Shown here piece after piece: positions 28,098 to 37,191 of a stretch of 64,000 nt of DNA. Source of the DNA: Thalassospira profundimaris (GTDB lineage Bacteria > Pseudomonadota > Alphaproteobacteria > Rhodospirillales > Thalassospiraceae). Every line of letters begins with the position of its first letter. Within the stretch, counting starts at the first letter, position 1. The stretch lies in contig NZ_JPWF01000009.1 of NCBI RefSeq assembly GCF_003326675.1, forward strand, positions 62,001-126,000, read 5' to 3'. The notes below the pieces were generated by a model, which saw only the letters and a list, made by a program, of their open reading frames with translations, was not told where the DNA came from and made no database searches. A program made the translations under genes and the position numbers.

Positions 28098-29276
28098 ATG
28101 ACAAACACAAAAATCGTCTCCCCGAAACAGGACCTGATTTTCATGGCGATCCTGTCGGTGGTGGTCCTGACCATGCCGATCTGGTTGCAGCCTTTTGGTG
28201 CCGCCTATCCCGACCTGATGCAGAAATTCATGATCTTTGGCATCTTTGCCATCGGCTATAACATTCTGTTTGGTCTGACCGGCTATCTGTCATTTGGTCA
28301 TGCGGCGTTTCTTGGTGTCGGCTCCTATACGGCGGTCTGGTCGTTCAAACTGTTGTCGATGAATGTCATTCCGGCGTTGATTTTCGGCACTGCGCTTTCC
28401 GGGTTGTTTGCCCTTGCAATCGGGTTTGTGTCGTTGCGTCGTTCGGGGATTTATTTCTCGATCCTGACACTCGCCTTTGCGCAGATGTCCTATAACCTGG
28501 CCTATTCCGTGCTGACCCCGATTACCAATGGTGAAACCGGCCTGCAATTGACCCAGGGTGATGCCCGTGTCCTTGACCGGATGGCGGGGATTGAAGCCGA
28601 TGCGTCGCTTCCGACCCCGAACCTGTTCGGGATTGAAGGCATCGGTTATTCCGGGTTCTATATCTGCGCGGCATTGCTGCTGATTTCCTTCTTTATCTAT
28701 CTGCGCATTTTCCGTTCGCCCTTCGGGCTTAAGCTGCGTGCGATCAAATCGAACCAGAACCGTATGGGCTATACCGGGTTCAGCACGCGTCCCTATCTGA
28801 TGACGGCCTTTGTTATCTCGGGGATGTATGCCGGTCTTGCCGGTTCGCTTCTGGCGGTGACCGATCCGCTTGCCGGTGCCGAACGCATGCAGTGGACTGC
28901 TTCTGGCGAAGTCGTCCTGATCACGATCCTTGGTGGTGTCGGGACATTGATCGGCCCGCTTCTGGGTGCCGGGATCATCAAGTATTTCGAAAACATCTTC
29001 TCGGCCTTTAACGAGACGGTACTTCTCAATGCGTTTTCGTTCCTGCCCGATTGGCTGGCCCATCCGGTTGCGGCTGTGGTTGGGTTGTTTGTTGGTGAAG
29101 GCTGGCACCTGACCCTTGGTCTGGTCTTTATGCTGATCGTGATCTTCCTGCCGGGTGGCATCATGGAAGGCATCAGCCGTCTTGCGCGACTGATCACCAA
29201 CCGCAACAAGGCCGAACCGAAATCCGGCGCACATGAAAACAAAGAAAAAGAACAAGCATCGGCGGGGGAGGTCTGA
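28098..29276 (+). CDS. ABC transporter permease, LivM type
   Basis: 392 residues, polytopic, with the LivM signature [21 protein letters not shown] near residue 55 (two parts: [10 protein letters not shown] and [11 protein letters not shown]). It starts one base after the LivH-type gene stop. The C-terminus is charged and low in complexity ([19 protein letters not shown]), an apparent disordered tail. It pairs with the LivH-type permease to form the membrane channel of this importer. Confidence 0.9.
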   Translation: MTNTKIVSPKQDLIFMAILSVVVLTMPIWLQPFGAAYPDLMQKFMIFGIFAIGYNILFGLTGYLSFGHAAFLGVGSYTAVWSFKLLSMNVIPALIFGTALSGLFALAIGFVSLRRSGIYFSILTLAFAQMSYNLAYSVLTPITNGETGLQLTQGDARVLDRMAGIEADASLPTPNLFGIEGIGYSGFYICAALLLISFFIYLRIFRSPFGLKLRAIKSNQNRMGYTGFSTRPYLMTAFVISGMYAGLAGSLLAVTDPLAGAERMQWTASGEVVLITILGGVGTLIGPLLGAGIIKYFENIFSAFNETVLLNAFSFLPDWLAHPVAAVVGLFVGEGWHLTLGLVFMLIVIFLPGGIMEGISRLARLITNRNKAEPKSGAHENKEKEQASAGEV

Positions 29277-29279
29277 ACC

Positions 29280-30041
29280 ATGTCCGAATACATTCTTGAT
29301 GTTACTGACGTCGACAAGAACTTTGGCGGTTTGCGCGCACTTTCCGACATTAACCTTCGGGTCAAGGAAGGCACGGTTCACGCGATTATCGGCCCGAACG
29401 GTGCAGGAAAATCAACCTTGCTGAACGTCATTGTCGGGCGTCTTGCCCCGAACCGTGGCCGGGTGTTGCTGGGTGATCAGGTGCTGACCGGCAAGGAACC
29501 GCACGAGATCAACCAGCTTGGCGTTGCCCGTGTGTTCCAGACACCGGAAATCTTCCCGGAACTGTCGCTTTTGCAAAATGTGATGGTTCCGGCCTTTGCC
29601 AAGCGCGAAGGCATCTTCAAGATGAACTTCATCAAAAGCCTGTTTTCGGAAAAGGAAGTCCGCGAACATGCCGAACATCTTCTGGATGATGTTGGCCTGA
29701 TTTCCCAGAAGGACAACATTGCCGGTTCGATGTCGCGCGGTGACAAACGCCGTCTTGAACTTGCCATGTGTCTTGGTCAACAGCCCAAGCTGTTCCTGCT
29801 TGATGAACCGACCGCCGGTATGGCGCGTCACGACACCAACCGCACGATTGATCTTCTCAAACGGATCAAGGAACGCGGCATGACCAAGGTGATTATCGAA
29901 CATGACATGCATGTTGTGTTCAGCCTTGCCGACCGCATCAGTGTGCTGGCACAGGGCGCGATCATTTGCGAAGGCACGCCCGAAGAGGTGCGCAATGATC
30001 CACGTGTCAAGGAAGCCTATCTCGGAGGGGAATCAGAATGA
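29280..30041 (+). CDS. ABC transporter ATPase, LivG type
   Basis: 253 residues. Walker A GPNGAGKST is near residue 40, Walker B LFLLDEPTAGM near 163, and the switch histidine in IIEHDMHVVF near 205. The signature region is MSRGDKRRLELA rather than LSGGQ, as often in LivG proteins. It starts three bases after the LivM-type gene and overlaps the next ATPase gene by four bases. Confidence 0.9.
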   Translation: MSEYILDVTDVDKNFGGLRALSDINLRVKEGTVHAIIGPNGAGKSTLLNVIVGRLAPNRGRVLLGDQVLTGKEPHEINQLGVARVFQTPEIFPELSLLQNVMVPAFAKREGIFKMNFIKSLFSEKEVREHAEHLLDDVGLISQKDNIAGSMSRGDKRRLELAMCLGQQPKLFLLDEPTAGMARHDTNRTIDLLKRIKERGMTKVIIEHDMHVVFSLADRISVLAQGAIICEGTPEEVRNDPRVKEAYLGGESE

Positions 30042-30790
30042 ACGCGCTGCCAAAACAGGAACCTGTCCGTAAACAGGGTGGCGATCCGGCCTTTTTCTCG
30101 GTCTATGATATCCATGCCTATTACGGCGAAAGCTATATCGTCCAGGGTCTTTCGTTCGATATCCGCGAAGGTGAAATTCTGGCCCTTCTGGGCCGTAACG
30201 GCGCGGGTAAAACATCCACGCTTCGCACCCTTGCGCGGATGGGGGACCCGGAACTTAAACATGGTGAAATCTGGCTTGATCATCAGCCGCTTCACAAGAT
30301 GAAAGCCTGGCAGGCCGCCCGCCTTGGCGTGCAGCTTGTCCCCGAAGATCGCCGGATTATTCCGGGCATGACGGTTCAGCAAAACCTTGAACTGGCCCAG
30401 ATTGCCGAACCGATTGGCTGGTCGATTGAACGCATTTACGAACTGTTCCCGCGTCTTGGTGAAAGGGCGGAACAGGAAGCCATCACGCTTTCAGGCGGCG
30501 AGCAGCAAATGCTTGCCATCGGCCGTGCGCTGGCGCGTGACATCAAGATCCTGTTGCTCGATGAACCTTACGAGGGACTTGCACCGGTGATCGTGCAGGA
30601 AATCGAAAAGACACTTCAAAACGTCAAGAAACTTGGCATCACCACCATCATCGTTGAACAGAACGCCATTGCGGCTCTGAAACTGGCCGACCGGGCCATC
30701 ATCATGGATAGCGGCGAGATCGTCTTTGACGGGACTGCGCAGGCCGTCCTTGATGACGCGGAACTGCGTGATCAGTATCTGGCGATCTAG
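30038..30790 (+). CDS. ABC transporter ATPase, LivF type
   Basis: 250 residues with about 20 residues before the LivF core. Walker A is GRNGAGKTS near 57, the signature LSGGEQQMLAIGRALA, Walker B LLLDEPYEGLAP, and the H-loop is replaced by IIVEQNAIAAL, as usual for LivF. It is the last gene of the importer operon, overlapping the previous ATPase by four bases (ATGA), and is followed by a terminator. Confidence 0.9.
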   Translation: MNALPKQEPVRKQGGDPAFFSVYDIHAYYGESYIVQGLSFDIREGEILALLGRNGAGKTSTLRTLARMGDPELKHGEIWLDHQPLHKMKAWQAARLGVQLVPEDRRIIPGMTVQQNLELAQIAEPIGWSIERIYELFPRLGERAEQEAITLSGGEQQMLAIGRALARDIKILLLDEPYEGLAPVIVQEIEKTLQNVKKLGITTIIVEQNAIAALKLADRAIIMDSGEIVFDGTAQAVLDDAELRDQYLAI

Positions 30791-30849
30791 CTTCCTAAGA
30801 ACAGGGGGGCGTCACCGAAACTTTGTTGTAAGGGGAGTTTCGGGACAGG

Positions 30850-30877
30850 AAAGGCCGTGCCTGCGGGTGCGGCCTTT
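30850..30877 (+). terminator. Terminator after the first ABC importer operon
   Basis: AAAGGCCG and CGGCCTTT pair around a 12-base loop; the stem runs into TTTTTCCCTTT. Position 60 bases after the last ATPase stop and before the convergent Lrp-type gene. Confidence 0.75.
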
Positions 30878-30907
30878 TTCCCTTTCTGGGGTCAGGTTCA
30901 ACAAGCC

Positions 30908-31393
30908 CTAGTGATCGGTGCCAACGGCAAGTCCCTCGAAGTCTTTGAGAACGTTCAAAACAATCGATGTCTTTACATGCTGAACGGAATCATGGGGCAG
31001 AAGCACCTCGTTGACGAAGTGCGACAGGGCGGCAAGGTCCTTGGTTGCGACTTTCAGGTGATAGTCCATTTCCCCGGTCAGTGAAAATGCTTCAAGCACT
31101 TCGGGCAGATCGGCCAGCAATTTTGCAAACCGTTTGGCATTGTCGCGGTTATGGGTGGCAAGCGTCACCGAAATCACCACAAGCAACCCCAATCCCATTT
31201 TTTGCCGATCAATATCGGCACGGTATCCGCGGATGACCTTGTCTTCTTCCAGACGGGCGCGGCGGCGCGAACATTGCGACGGCGAAAGTCCGATCCGCTC
31301 GGACAAATCATTGTTGGTCAGGCGTCCGTCTCGCTGCAATTCCGCAAGCAGTTTAAGGTCCAGTCGATCAAGTTGCATGTTTTCCGCATCCAT
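30908..31393 (-). CDS. Lrp/AsnC-family transcriptional regulator
   Basis: About 161 residues from the ATG at 31393; a start at 31378 (GGAA just upstream) is also possible. The N-terminal helix-turn-helix is clear (LDRLDLKLLAELQRDGRL, then SERIGLSPSQCSRRRARLEE), followed by the RAM effector domain (about 70-145). It is divergent from the 4-hydroxyphenylpyruvate dioxygenase gene, so tyrosine, phenylalanine or a derived keto acid is the likely effector. That link rests on gene order only. Confidence 0.9.
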   Translation of the reverse strand: MDAENMQLDRLDLKLLAELQRDGRLTNNDLSERIGLSPSQCSRRRARLEEDKVIRGYRADIDRQKMGLGLLVVISVTLATHNRDNAKRFAKLLADLPEVLEAFSLTGEMDYHLKVATKDLAALSHFVNEVLLPHDSVQHVKTSIVLNVLKDFEGLAVGTDH

Positions 31394-31491
31394 ATGTCTA
31401 TTGATGCATGATGTGCGCAATCATTTCCGGAAATCAACCCAAAATGCACGCACGTTGCACGCGGTTTGGCGCACGATTGGGGCATAACAAG

Positions 31492-31510
31492 AATTCGAAA
31501 AATTCGAATT
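31492..31510. promoter_or_regulatory. Inverted repeat just upstream of the 4-hydroxyphenylpyruvate dioxygenase gene
   Basis: AATTCGAA-AAA-TTCGAATT is a perfect 8-bp inverted repeat ending 31 bases before the start codon, in the divergent region with the Lrp-type gene. It could be the operator of that regulator; its closeness to the start codon would suit repression. Confidence 0.4.
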
Positions 31511-31541
31511 AAGTGAGCGCTTCAATCAAAGGAGACTTCCG

Positions 31542-32654
31542 ATGGGTCCGTTCCCGCATGATGCCCCCCGTGCCACCATCAGTGATGACAATCCCGCTGG
31601 AACCGACGGGTTCGAATTTGTCGAATTCGCCCATGAGGATGCCGAGAAACTCGAAACCCTGTTCACCCGCATGGGTTATAGCCCGGTGGCAAGGCACAAG
31701 ACCAAAAACATCACGGTCTGGCGTCAGGGCGACATCAACTACATTCTCAATGCCGAGCCGTCTTCGCATGGCATGAAGTTTGTTGAACAGCATGGCCCCT
31801 GCGCGCCGTCGATGGCTTGGCGGGTGGTTGATGCCAAACACGCCTTTGATCATGCGGTGTCAAAGGGGGCGGAACCGTATCTTGGCGATGACAAAAGCAT
31901 CGATGTTCCGGCGATTGTCGGCATTGGCGGATCGTTGCTTTATTTTATTGATAAATATGGCGATGCCGGGTCGGCCTATGATGTCGAATTTGACTGGATT
32001 GGCGAACGTGATCCGAAACCCGAAGGTGTCGGTTTCTATTATCTCGATCACCTGACCCATAATGTTTATCGCGGCAATATGGATAAATGGTGGGACTTCT
32101 ATCGCGACCTGTTCGGTTTCAAGCAAATCCACTTCTTTGACATTGCCGGTAAAATCACCGGTCTGGTCAGCCGGGCGATCACATCACCCTGCGGTAAAAT
32201 CCGTATTCCGCTGAATGAATCGACCGACGATAAAAGCCAGATCGAAGAATATCTGCGCAAATATAAGGGCGAAGGTATTCAGCATATCGCGGTGGGCACG
32301 GATGGCATTTATGACGCCACCGACAAGCTTGCGGCCAATGATCTGAAATTCATGCCCGGCCCGCCGGAAACCTATTACGAAAAATCCCATGACCGTGTGA
32401 ATGGTCATGACGAACCGATCGAACGGATGAAAAAACACGGCATCCTGATCGACGGCGAAGGTGTCGTTGATGGCGGCATGACCAAAATCCTGCTTCAGAT
32501 TTTCTCGAAAACCGTGATTGGTCCGATCTTCTTTGAGTTCATCCAGCGCAAAGGCGACGAAGGCTTTGGCGAGGGCAATTTCCGCGCCCTGTTTGAAAGC
32601 ATCGAAGAAGACCAGATCCGTCGTGGTGTTCTGAAAGTCGATGCCGCCGAATAG
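31542..32654 (+). CDS. hpd: 4-hydroxyphenylpyruvate dioxygenase
   Basis: 370 residues, typical of the bacterial enzyme. The three iron ligands of the two-histidine-one-carboxylate site are visible: His in YLDHLTHNVY, His in GIQHIAVGTDG, and Glu in FFEFIQRKGDEGFGEGNF. The start has AAAGGAG upstream. It turns 4-hydroxyphenylpyruvate into homogentisate; the enzymes for the next three steps lie at 37192-40310. It is separated from them by a TRAP transporter and two regulators, and ends at a strong terminator. Confidence 0.95.
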   Translation: MGPFPHDAPRATISDDNPAGTDGFEFVEFAHEDAEKLETLFTRMGYSPVARHKTKNITVWRQGDINYILNAEPSSHGMKFVEQHGPCAPSMAWRVVDAKHAFDHAVSKGAEPYLGDDKSIDVPAIVGIGGSLLYFIDKYGDAGSAYDVEFDWIGERDPKPEGVGFYYLDHLTHNVYRGNMDKWWDFYRDLFGFKQIHFFDIAGKITGLVSRAITSPCGKIRIPLNESTDDKSQIEEYLRKYKGEGIQHIAVGTDGIYDATDKLAANDLKFMPGPPETYYEKSHDRVNGHDEPIERMKKHGILIDGEGVVDGGMTKILLQIFSKTVIGPIFFEFIQRKGDEGFGEGNFRALFESIEEDQIRRGVLKVDAAE

Positions 32655-32681
32655 GCGTTGCGCAAATCTGATTAATGAAAG

Positions 32682-32716
32682 GCCCCGATACAGCAGGTTC
32701 TGTATCGGGGCTTTTT
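32682..32716. terminator. Strong terminator after the 4-hydroxyphenylpyruvate dioxygenase gene
   Basis: GCCCCGATACAG and CTGTATCGGGGC form a perfect 12-bp stem around CAGGTT, followed by TTTTTG on the plus strand. It also separates this gene from the convergent TRAP operon. Confidence 0.9.
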
Positions 32717-32738
32717 GTTTCGGGATGTTCCGCGTGGC

Positions 32739-34052
32739 TTAGTAGGCGCCAAATCCAAGAAGATGCGGCAACCAAAGAACAAGACCCGGAAGTGCGATCA
32801 TCAGGATGACGCGAATGAAATCGGCTGCCAGAAACGGCAGAATACCGCGTGAAAGTGTGGTGATCGTCATGTCCGATGATACGCCCTGAATGATGAACAG
32901 GTTCATGCCAATCGGCGGTGTGATCAGGCCGATTTCAACAACCGATACCAGAACAACACCAAACCAGATCGGGTCATATCCGACCCCGGTAATGACGCCA
33001 TATGCCGGTACAACCGTCAAAAGGATCATCGAAAGGCTGTCCATGAAACAGCCCAGAATGACGTAAAACACCAGAAGCGCGATCAATACGGCAAGCGGGG
33101 AATAGCCCTGTGTGGTGATCCAGTCGACAAGGGTTTGGGTCAGACCGCTGGTTTCAATAAAGAAATTGAAAAGCGCCGCGCCGATCAGAATAAGGAAAAT
33201 CATCCCGGTCATGCCCGCGGTTTCGCGAATGCCTGCGCGCAGCACCGACCAGTTCAATTTCTTGCGAATGAAGGCAAACAGCAATGCGCCACCTGCGCCA
33301 ACTGCCGCGGCCTCGGTCGGGGAAAACAGACCGGCATAGATGCCGCCAATCACTAGCGTGATCAGGATGATTGCATCCCACATCTGCAACAAGGCCCCCC
33401 ATCGCTTCGACCAGGGCACATAGTTGCTTACCGGGGCAAGGGACGGGTTGCGCATCACCTGAATGCGGATGGAGGCGATATAAAGCACAGTCGCCAGAAG
33501 ACCCGGGATCATGGCGCCGGCAAACAGCGCGCCAATTGATTGTTCAGTCATCAGCGCGTAGATCACCAGCAAGATTGATGGCGGGATCAGGACGCCAAGT
33601 GTGCCGCCTGCGGCAATCGATGCCCCGGCAAGGCTTTTGGCATAGCCGCGTTCCCGCATTTCGGGAAGGGCGACGCGCCCCATTGTCGCGCATGTCGCAA
33701 GCGACGATCCGCAGATGGCGCCAAATATCGCACTTGCCCCGATGCTGGATGTGGCAAGCCCGCCCGGACGGTGACCGGAAAAGGCCGTGATGCCACGAAA
33801 CAGATTACTCGAAAGCCCGGAATGGGATGCAAAAACACCCATGAAAATGAATAACGGCACAACCGAAAGGCCATAGGGGAAAATCGCCTCGAATGGCAAG
33901 CTGGCCATCACATAACTTGCCGACATCCAGTCTGTCAGAAGTAATGTCCCGATAATGCCGACAACGGCCATCGCAACAGCAACCGGTACACGCAGAAGGG
34001 CCAGTACCAGTGCGGCTACAAACCCGATCAATCCCGCCCATTCCGTCGCCAT
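32739..34052 (-). CDS. TRAP transporter large permease (DctM type)
   Basis: 437 residues, about 12 membrane segments. The family pattern is clear (GALFAGAMIPGLLA, then SPTEAAAVGAGGALLFAF and VEIGLITPPIGMNLFIIQG). It is last in the order binding protein, small permease, large permease. Its start shares one base with the stop of the DctQ-type gene. It imports an organic acid using an ion gradient. The location inside a homogentisate pathway suggests an aromatic or keto acid. Confidence 0.92.
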   Translation of the reverse strand: MATEWAGLIGFVAALVLALLRVPVAVAMAVVGIIGTLLLTDWMSASYVMASLPFEAIFPYGLSVVPLFIFMGVFASHSGLSSNLFRGITAFSGHRPGGLATSSIGASAIFGAICGSSLATCATMGRVALPEMRERGYAKSLAGASIAAGGTLGVLIPPSILLVIYALMTEQSIGALFAGAMIPGLLATVLYIASIRIQVMRNPSLAPVSNYVPWSKRWGALLQMWDAIILITLVIGGIYAGLFSPTEAAAVGAGGALLFAFIRKKLNWSVLRAGIRETAGMTGMIFLILIGAALFNFFIETSGLTQTLVDWITTQGYSPLAVLIALLVFYVILGCFMDSLSMILLTVVPAYGVITGVGYDPIWFGVVLVSVVEIGLITPPIGMNLFIIQGVSSDMTITTLSRGILPFLAADFIRVILMIALPGLVLWLPHLLGFGAY

Positions 34053-34588
34053 CAGTTATTCTCGTCTTTTAAAAGCAGTTTCATGAATTGCCCAAGGCAC
34101 ACCAGCGTTGAAATCGCCATGCCACTCAGAAGAAAGCCCCAGAACAGGATCATCGGGATCGCAAGGTTTTGGGAAACATCGCCATAGCTGAGCTGTTCCA
34201 TCGCACGCCCCCACGAAAGGTAGAGCAGAAACGCCATCAGTCCGGCACAAAGCAACGGGATCAGTGCATCGACAAACTTCAAAACCGACCGGAACCGGTT
34301 CTTGCCGATCAAATCGACAGTGACATGGGCATGGGCGCTAAAGGCATAGGGGATGGCCCATGATGCGGCGGCCATGACGCAAAACTGGGTCAGATCAACC
34401 GCGCCGACCAATGACTGGCCGCCAATCCGGCGCCAGATGATGTCGACAACCACAATGCCGATTGCACCGATCAGGGCCGACATGCCGACAAATGCCAGAA
34501 TGTCGGTCAGGCTATCGAGAAAACGGTTGATGTGGCGGGTCGCGGCATAAAGCCGCGATCCACCCGATTGTTCAGCGCGTTGTGTCAT
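34052..34588 (-). CDS. TRAP transporter small permease (DctQ type)
   Basis: 178 residues with four hydrophobic segments, the standard form of the small TRAP subunit. The segment FCVMAAASWAIPYAFSAHAH with the charged loop following is typical of DctQ. It overlaps the binding-protein gene by four bases and the large permease gene by one, so the three proteins are made together. Confidence 0.9.
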   Translation of the reverse strand: MTQRAEQSGGSRLYAATRHINRFLDSLTDILAFVGMSALIGAIGIVVVDIIWRRIGGQSLVGAVDLTQFCVMAAASWAIPYAFSAHAHVTVDLIGKNRFRSVLKFVDALIPLLCAGLMAFLLYLSWGRAMEQLSYGDVSQNLAIPMILFWGFLLSGMAISTLVCLGQFMKLLLKDENN

Positions 34589-35643
34589 TTGTCGCCAGCA
34601 TGGTATTTGGCGTCAAATTCCGCATTCAGTTCCTGCGCGCGCTTGTAAATTGCCTCGGGATCGGCAACGCCCTTTTCCTTCAGGCTGGCAAGGTATTCCT
34701 TGATCATCGGCTGAACCGATGCCTGCCATTCGGCACGGGTGGCATCATCAATCTTGATGATTTCATTGCCGTGTTTTTCGGCGTCGGCTTTGCCGGCTGC
34801 TTCCCACTTGTTCCACCAGTCACCGAATTTGACGACAAGGCTATCGCCGGAAATCTCGTCGATGGCTGCACGGACATCTTCGGGCAGGCTGTCATATTTC
34901 TTCTGGTTCATGACGAAATAGAATCCGGCGGTATAGGCCGCGGCATCCGTATGATATTTCAGAAGTTCATTGGCTTTTACGGCGTTGACCAGATCCCAGG
35001 TGGTCACCAGACCCTCGATATTGCCTTTCTGAAGGTTCTCGTAAATGGCCGACGGCGGCAGGCCAACCGGCGACGCCCCAAGGGATTCCAGCATCGCCGA
35101 AACTGCCGGGCTTGGCGTTCTCAGGCGAAGACCTTTCAGATCGTCAAGGGATCGAACCGGCGTGTCGAGCGTGTGGATGAGGCCGCCTTCATGGGTGAAC
35201 AGGCCAAGGACTTTGAAGTCCTGATAGTCGCTGCCCAGAAGGCCTTCCTTATAAAGCTGCCAAAGGGTTTCGGAACCGGAATCGGCATGTTTGACGAGGA
35301 ACGGCATTTCAATGATGGAAGCTGCCGGATAACGATCACGCGGAATGCCGTTCAGGCCAACGGCCATATCCATAACACCGGCACGGACCTGATCGGCCTG
35401 GCGATCAATTTTGCCAAAGGCCGATGTTGCGTCGAAAATTTTGACCTCGACCTTGCCATTGGTCTTTTCCGAAAGTTCTTTGCCCCAGTTTTCGAGGAAG
35501 TCTTTCTGGAAGCCGTGGCTTGGCGGCAGATAGTGGCTGACCTTAAGGGTGATGTCGGCGGCTTGGGCAATGCCCGCGCTGGCCAGAATGGTCGCCCCGG
35601 TCAAAAGCCCAAGCAGCGTTTTGCGAAGTGTCGTCGGTTTCAT
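34585..35643 (-). CDS. TRAP transporter substrate-binding protein (DctP type)
   Basis: 352 residues. A Sec signal peptide (basic MKPTTLRK, a hydrophobic core, cleavage after AQA near residue 28) precedes the DctP fold (ITLKVSHYLPPSHGFQKDFL, GKVEVKIFDATSAFGKI). The arginine that binds the substrate carboxylate in this family is probably in GLRLRTPSPAV. First gene of the TRAP operon, divergent from the IclR-type regulator. The ligand is a carboxylate not identifiable from sequence. Confidence 0.9.
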   Translation of the reverse strand: MKPTTLRKTLLGLLTGATILASAGIAQAADITLKVSHYLPPSHGFQKDFLENWGKELSEKTNGKVEVKIFDATSAFGKIDRQADQVRAGVMDMAVGLNGIPRDRYPAASIIEMPFLVKHADSGSETLWQLYKEGLLGSDYQDFKVLGLFTHEGGLIHTLDTPVRSLDDLKGLRLRTPSPAVSAMLESLGASPVGLPPSAIYENLQKGNIEGLVTTWDLVNAVKANELLKYHTDAAAYTAGFYFVMNQKKYDSLPEDVRAAIDEISGDSLVVKFGDWWNKWEAAGKADAEKHGNEIIKIDDATRAEWQASVQPMIKEYLASLKEKGVADPEAIYKRAQELNAEFDAKYHAGDK

Positions 35644-35778
35644 GTTCCTCTCCCTATTTTTGGATATTGCTTTGATCGGTCGGGGATCAAGGGCGCTTTT
35701 GCGGGCGTCGAACGGTTGCCTGCGTCTTGATCGGCGACGTCTGATCTGATGTGGGGTGCTGTTTTTTCTTTGAATTGG

Positions 35779-35797
35779 AATTATGATATATATAATT
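35779..35797. promoter_or_regulatory. A/T-rich inverted repeat between the TRAP operon and the IclR-type gene
   Basis: AATTAT-N7-ATAATT is a 6-bp inverted repeat in the 187-base divergent region, and a candidate IclR operator. Specificity is low because the region is A/T rich. Confidence 0.3.
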
Positions 35798-35830
35798 GAT
35801 TACGCAATATGAAATTTATGCAGGTAAATT

Positions 35831-36727
35831 TTGACCAAAGACACATCTGGAAAACCGCCCTTTGCTGATGGCGAAATCGATCTCGCCGAATCCTCCGGGG
35901 CGGCTGATACCCGTAAGGGGATTCAGTCGGTCGAGGTCAGCGGTGTGATCATCGAGGCATTGTGTGATTTCAAATTCCCGGTGCCGCTTAAGGATTTGGC
36001 AGCGGCGGTCGGAATGCCACCGGCAAAGGTCCACCGATATCTTGCGAGTCTGGTCCGCATCGGTCTTGCCTGGCAGGATGATCTGACCGGGCTTTATGGG
36101 CTGGGTCCGATGGCGCTGCGTATGGGTGTTTCGGCAATTGAACGCAATGATGTGGTGATGCGGGCCGGGCGGCTTTTGCGCAATCTGGCGATTGATTTGC
36201 GGTCGTCCGGGCACTTGGCAATCTGGGGTGAACGTGGCCCGGTCCTGATCCGGACCGAACATGGTGGCCCGCCGATTATTTCCACCATGGGACTTGGGAC
36301 GGTGATGCCGCTTTTGCGTTCGGCAACTGGTCAGGCTTTTCTGTCGACCATGCCGCGCAATGCGATTGAACATGTGATTCGCGCCGAACAGGACATCCTG
36401 CATTGGAACGACGCGACAGTGGATCGACTGATCGTTGAAACGCGTGATCGCGGGGCGGCTGTGATCGAAGGGGATATTGTTCCTGGTTTATCGGCCATCA
36501 GTGCGCCGGTCTATAATCTGGACGGGGCAGTGGCCTGTTGTGTCACGCTGATGAATCCCAAGGCCAATTACTTCCAGCCGGGGCAGCCTGCCTTTGAGAC
36601 CTTTTTGCGGGCGATTGCCGACTTTACCCAAAGCTGGGGCGGAAAGCCGCGTGATGACGGTGATGAACACCGGGGAACAGATGTCAAAGGTCATTCAGCT
36701 TTGTCAGGAGGCCTGAAAGAAGCTTGA
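35831..36727 (+). CDS. IclR-family transcriptional regulator
   Basis: 298 residues from a TTG start with AGG eight bases upstream. After an acidic N-terminal extension of about 30 residues comes the winged helix (QSVEVSGVIIEALCDF, then LKDLAAAVGMPPAKVHRYLA) and the effector domain with its typical VMPLLRSATGQAFLS. Divergent from the TRAP transporter genes, so it probably controls uptake of that substrate. Its last 44 bases overlap the end of the convergent MarR-type gene. Confidence 0.9.
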   Translation: MTKDTSGKPPFADGEIDLAESSGAADTRKGIQSVEVSGVIIEALCDFKFPVPLKDLAAAVGMPPAKVHRYLASLVRIGLAWQDDLTGLYGLGPMALRMGVSAIERNDVVMRAGRLLRNLAIDLRSSGHLAIWGERGPVLIRTEHGGPPIISTMGLGTVMPLLRSATGQAFLSTMPRNAIEHVIRAEQDILHWNDATVDRLIVETRDRGAAVIEGDIVPGLSAISAPVYNLDGAVACCVTLMNPKANYFQPGQPAFETFLRAIADFTQSWGGKPRDDGDEHRGTDVKGHSALSGGLKEA

Positions 36728-37112
36728 AATCATCCTCGCCCAGAAAGTCGCGAACTTTCCGGTCATAGGTGACGCCGGCATCGCAAAGTGCCCGAAAGGC
36801 AGAAAGACCCTGTGCCGTAAGTTCAAGAAGATGAAGGCGACGATCATTTTCATTCTGACAGCGTTTAAGCCAGCGGCGCTGTTCGATCGAGAATACGGCA
36901 CGCGATACTTTGGTTTTGTGCAGTCCCGTATGGGTGACGATTTCGGTCGCAGTAAGTGCGCCATACTGACCAAGTGTTGCAAGGACGCGCCATTCTGATC
37001 GCGTCATCCGATACCGGTCGCGATAGATATCGCGAAAGCCAAGGCTGACCTTCTCGCTGGCGTGATGCATCAGAAACGGCAGGAAGCTGTGTAAATTGAA
37101 TTCGGATTTCAT
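36684..37112 (-). CDS. MarR-family transcriptional regulator of the homogentisate genes
   Basis: 142 residues, typical MarR size. The winged helix is visible ([20 protein letters not shown], then [22 protein letters not shown], shown in parts: [13 protein letters not shown]). It is divergent from the homogentisate dioxygenase gene, with a strong palindrome between them. MarR proteins that repress aromatic catabolic genes and respond to the aromatic acid are well known. Homogentisate is the obvious candidate effector, by context only. Confidence 0.88.
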   Translation of the reverse strand: MKSEFNLHSFLPFLMHHASEKVSLGFRDIYRDRYRMTRSEWRVLATLGQYGALTATEIVTHTGLHKTKVSRAVFSIEQRRWLKRCQNENDRRLHLLELTAQGLSAFRALCDAGVTYDRKVRDFLGEDDFKLLSGLLTKLNDL

Positions 37113-37148
37113 GGCATCAAAAGGCTGTTTGATAGTTACAAAAATTAC

Positions 37149-37164
37149 AGTTACGAACGTAACT
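37149..37164. promoter_or_regulatory. Palindrome between the MarR-type gene and hmgA, probable operator
   Basis: AGTTACG-AA-CGTAACT is a perfect 7-bp inverted repeat 28 bases before the hmgA start. A further ATAGTTAC lies just upstream at 37132-37139, in line with the right arm (GTAACTAT), giving room for two dimers. Typical size and position for a MarR operator. Confidence 0.6.
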
Positions 37165-37191
37165 ATATCAAAGATTGTTAGGGAAAAGGCA

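Noticed and set aside
28290-29381. 363-codon frame antisense to the LivM-type permease gene
   Set aside because: Composition is rich in charged residues with no pattern; it mirrors the hydrophobic codons of the permease gene.
25599-30790. The first importer considered as a urea transporter (urtABCDE)
   Set aside because: The five-gene layout fits, but there are no urease genes nearby and the binding-protein features seen are generic; substrate left open.
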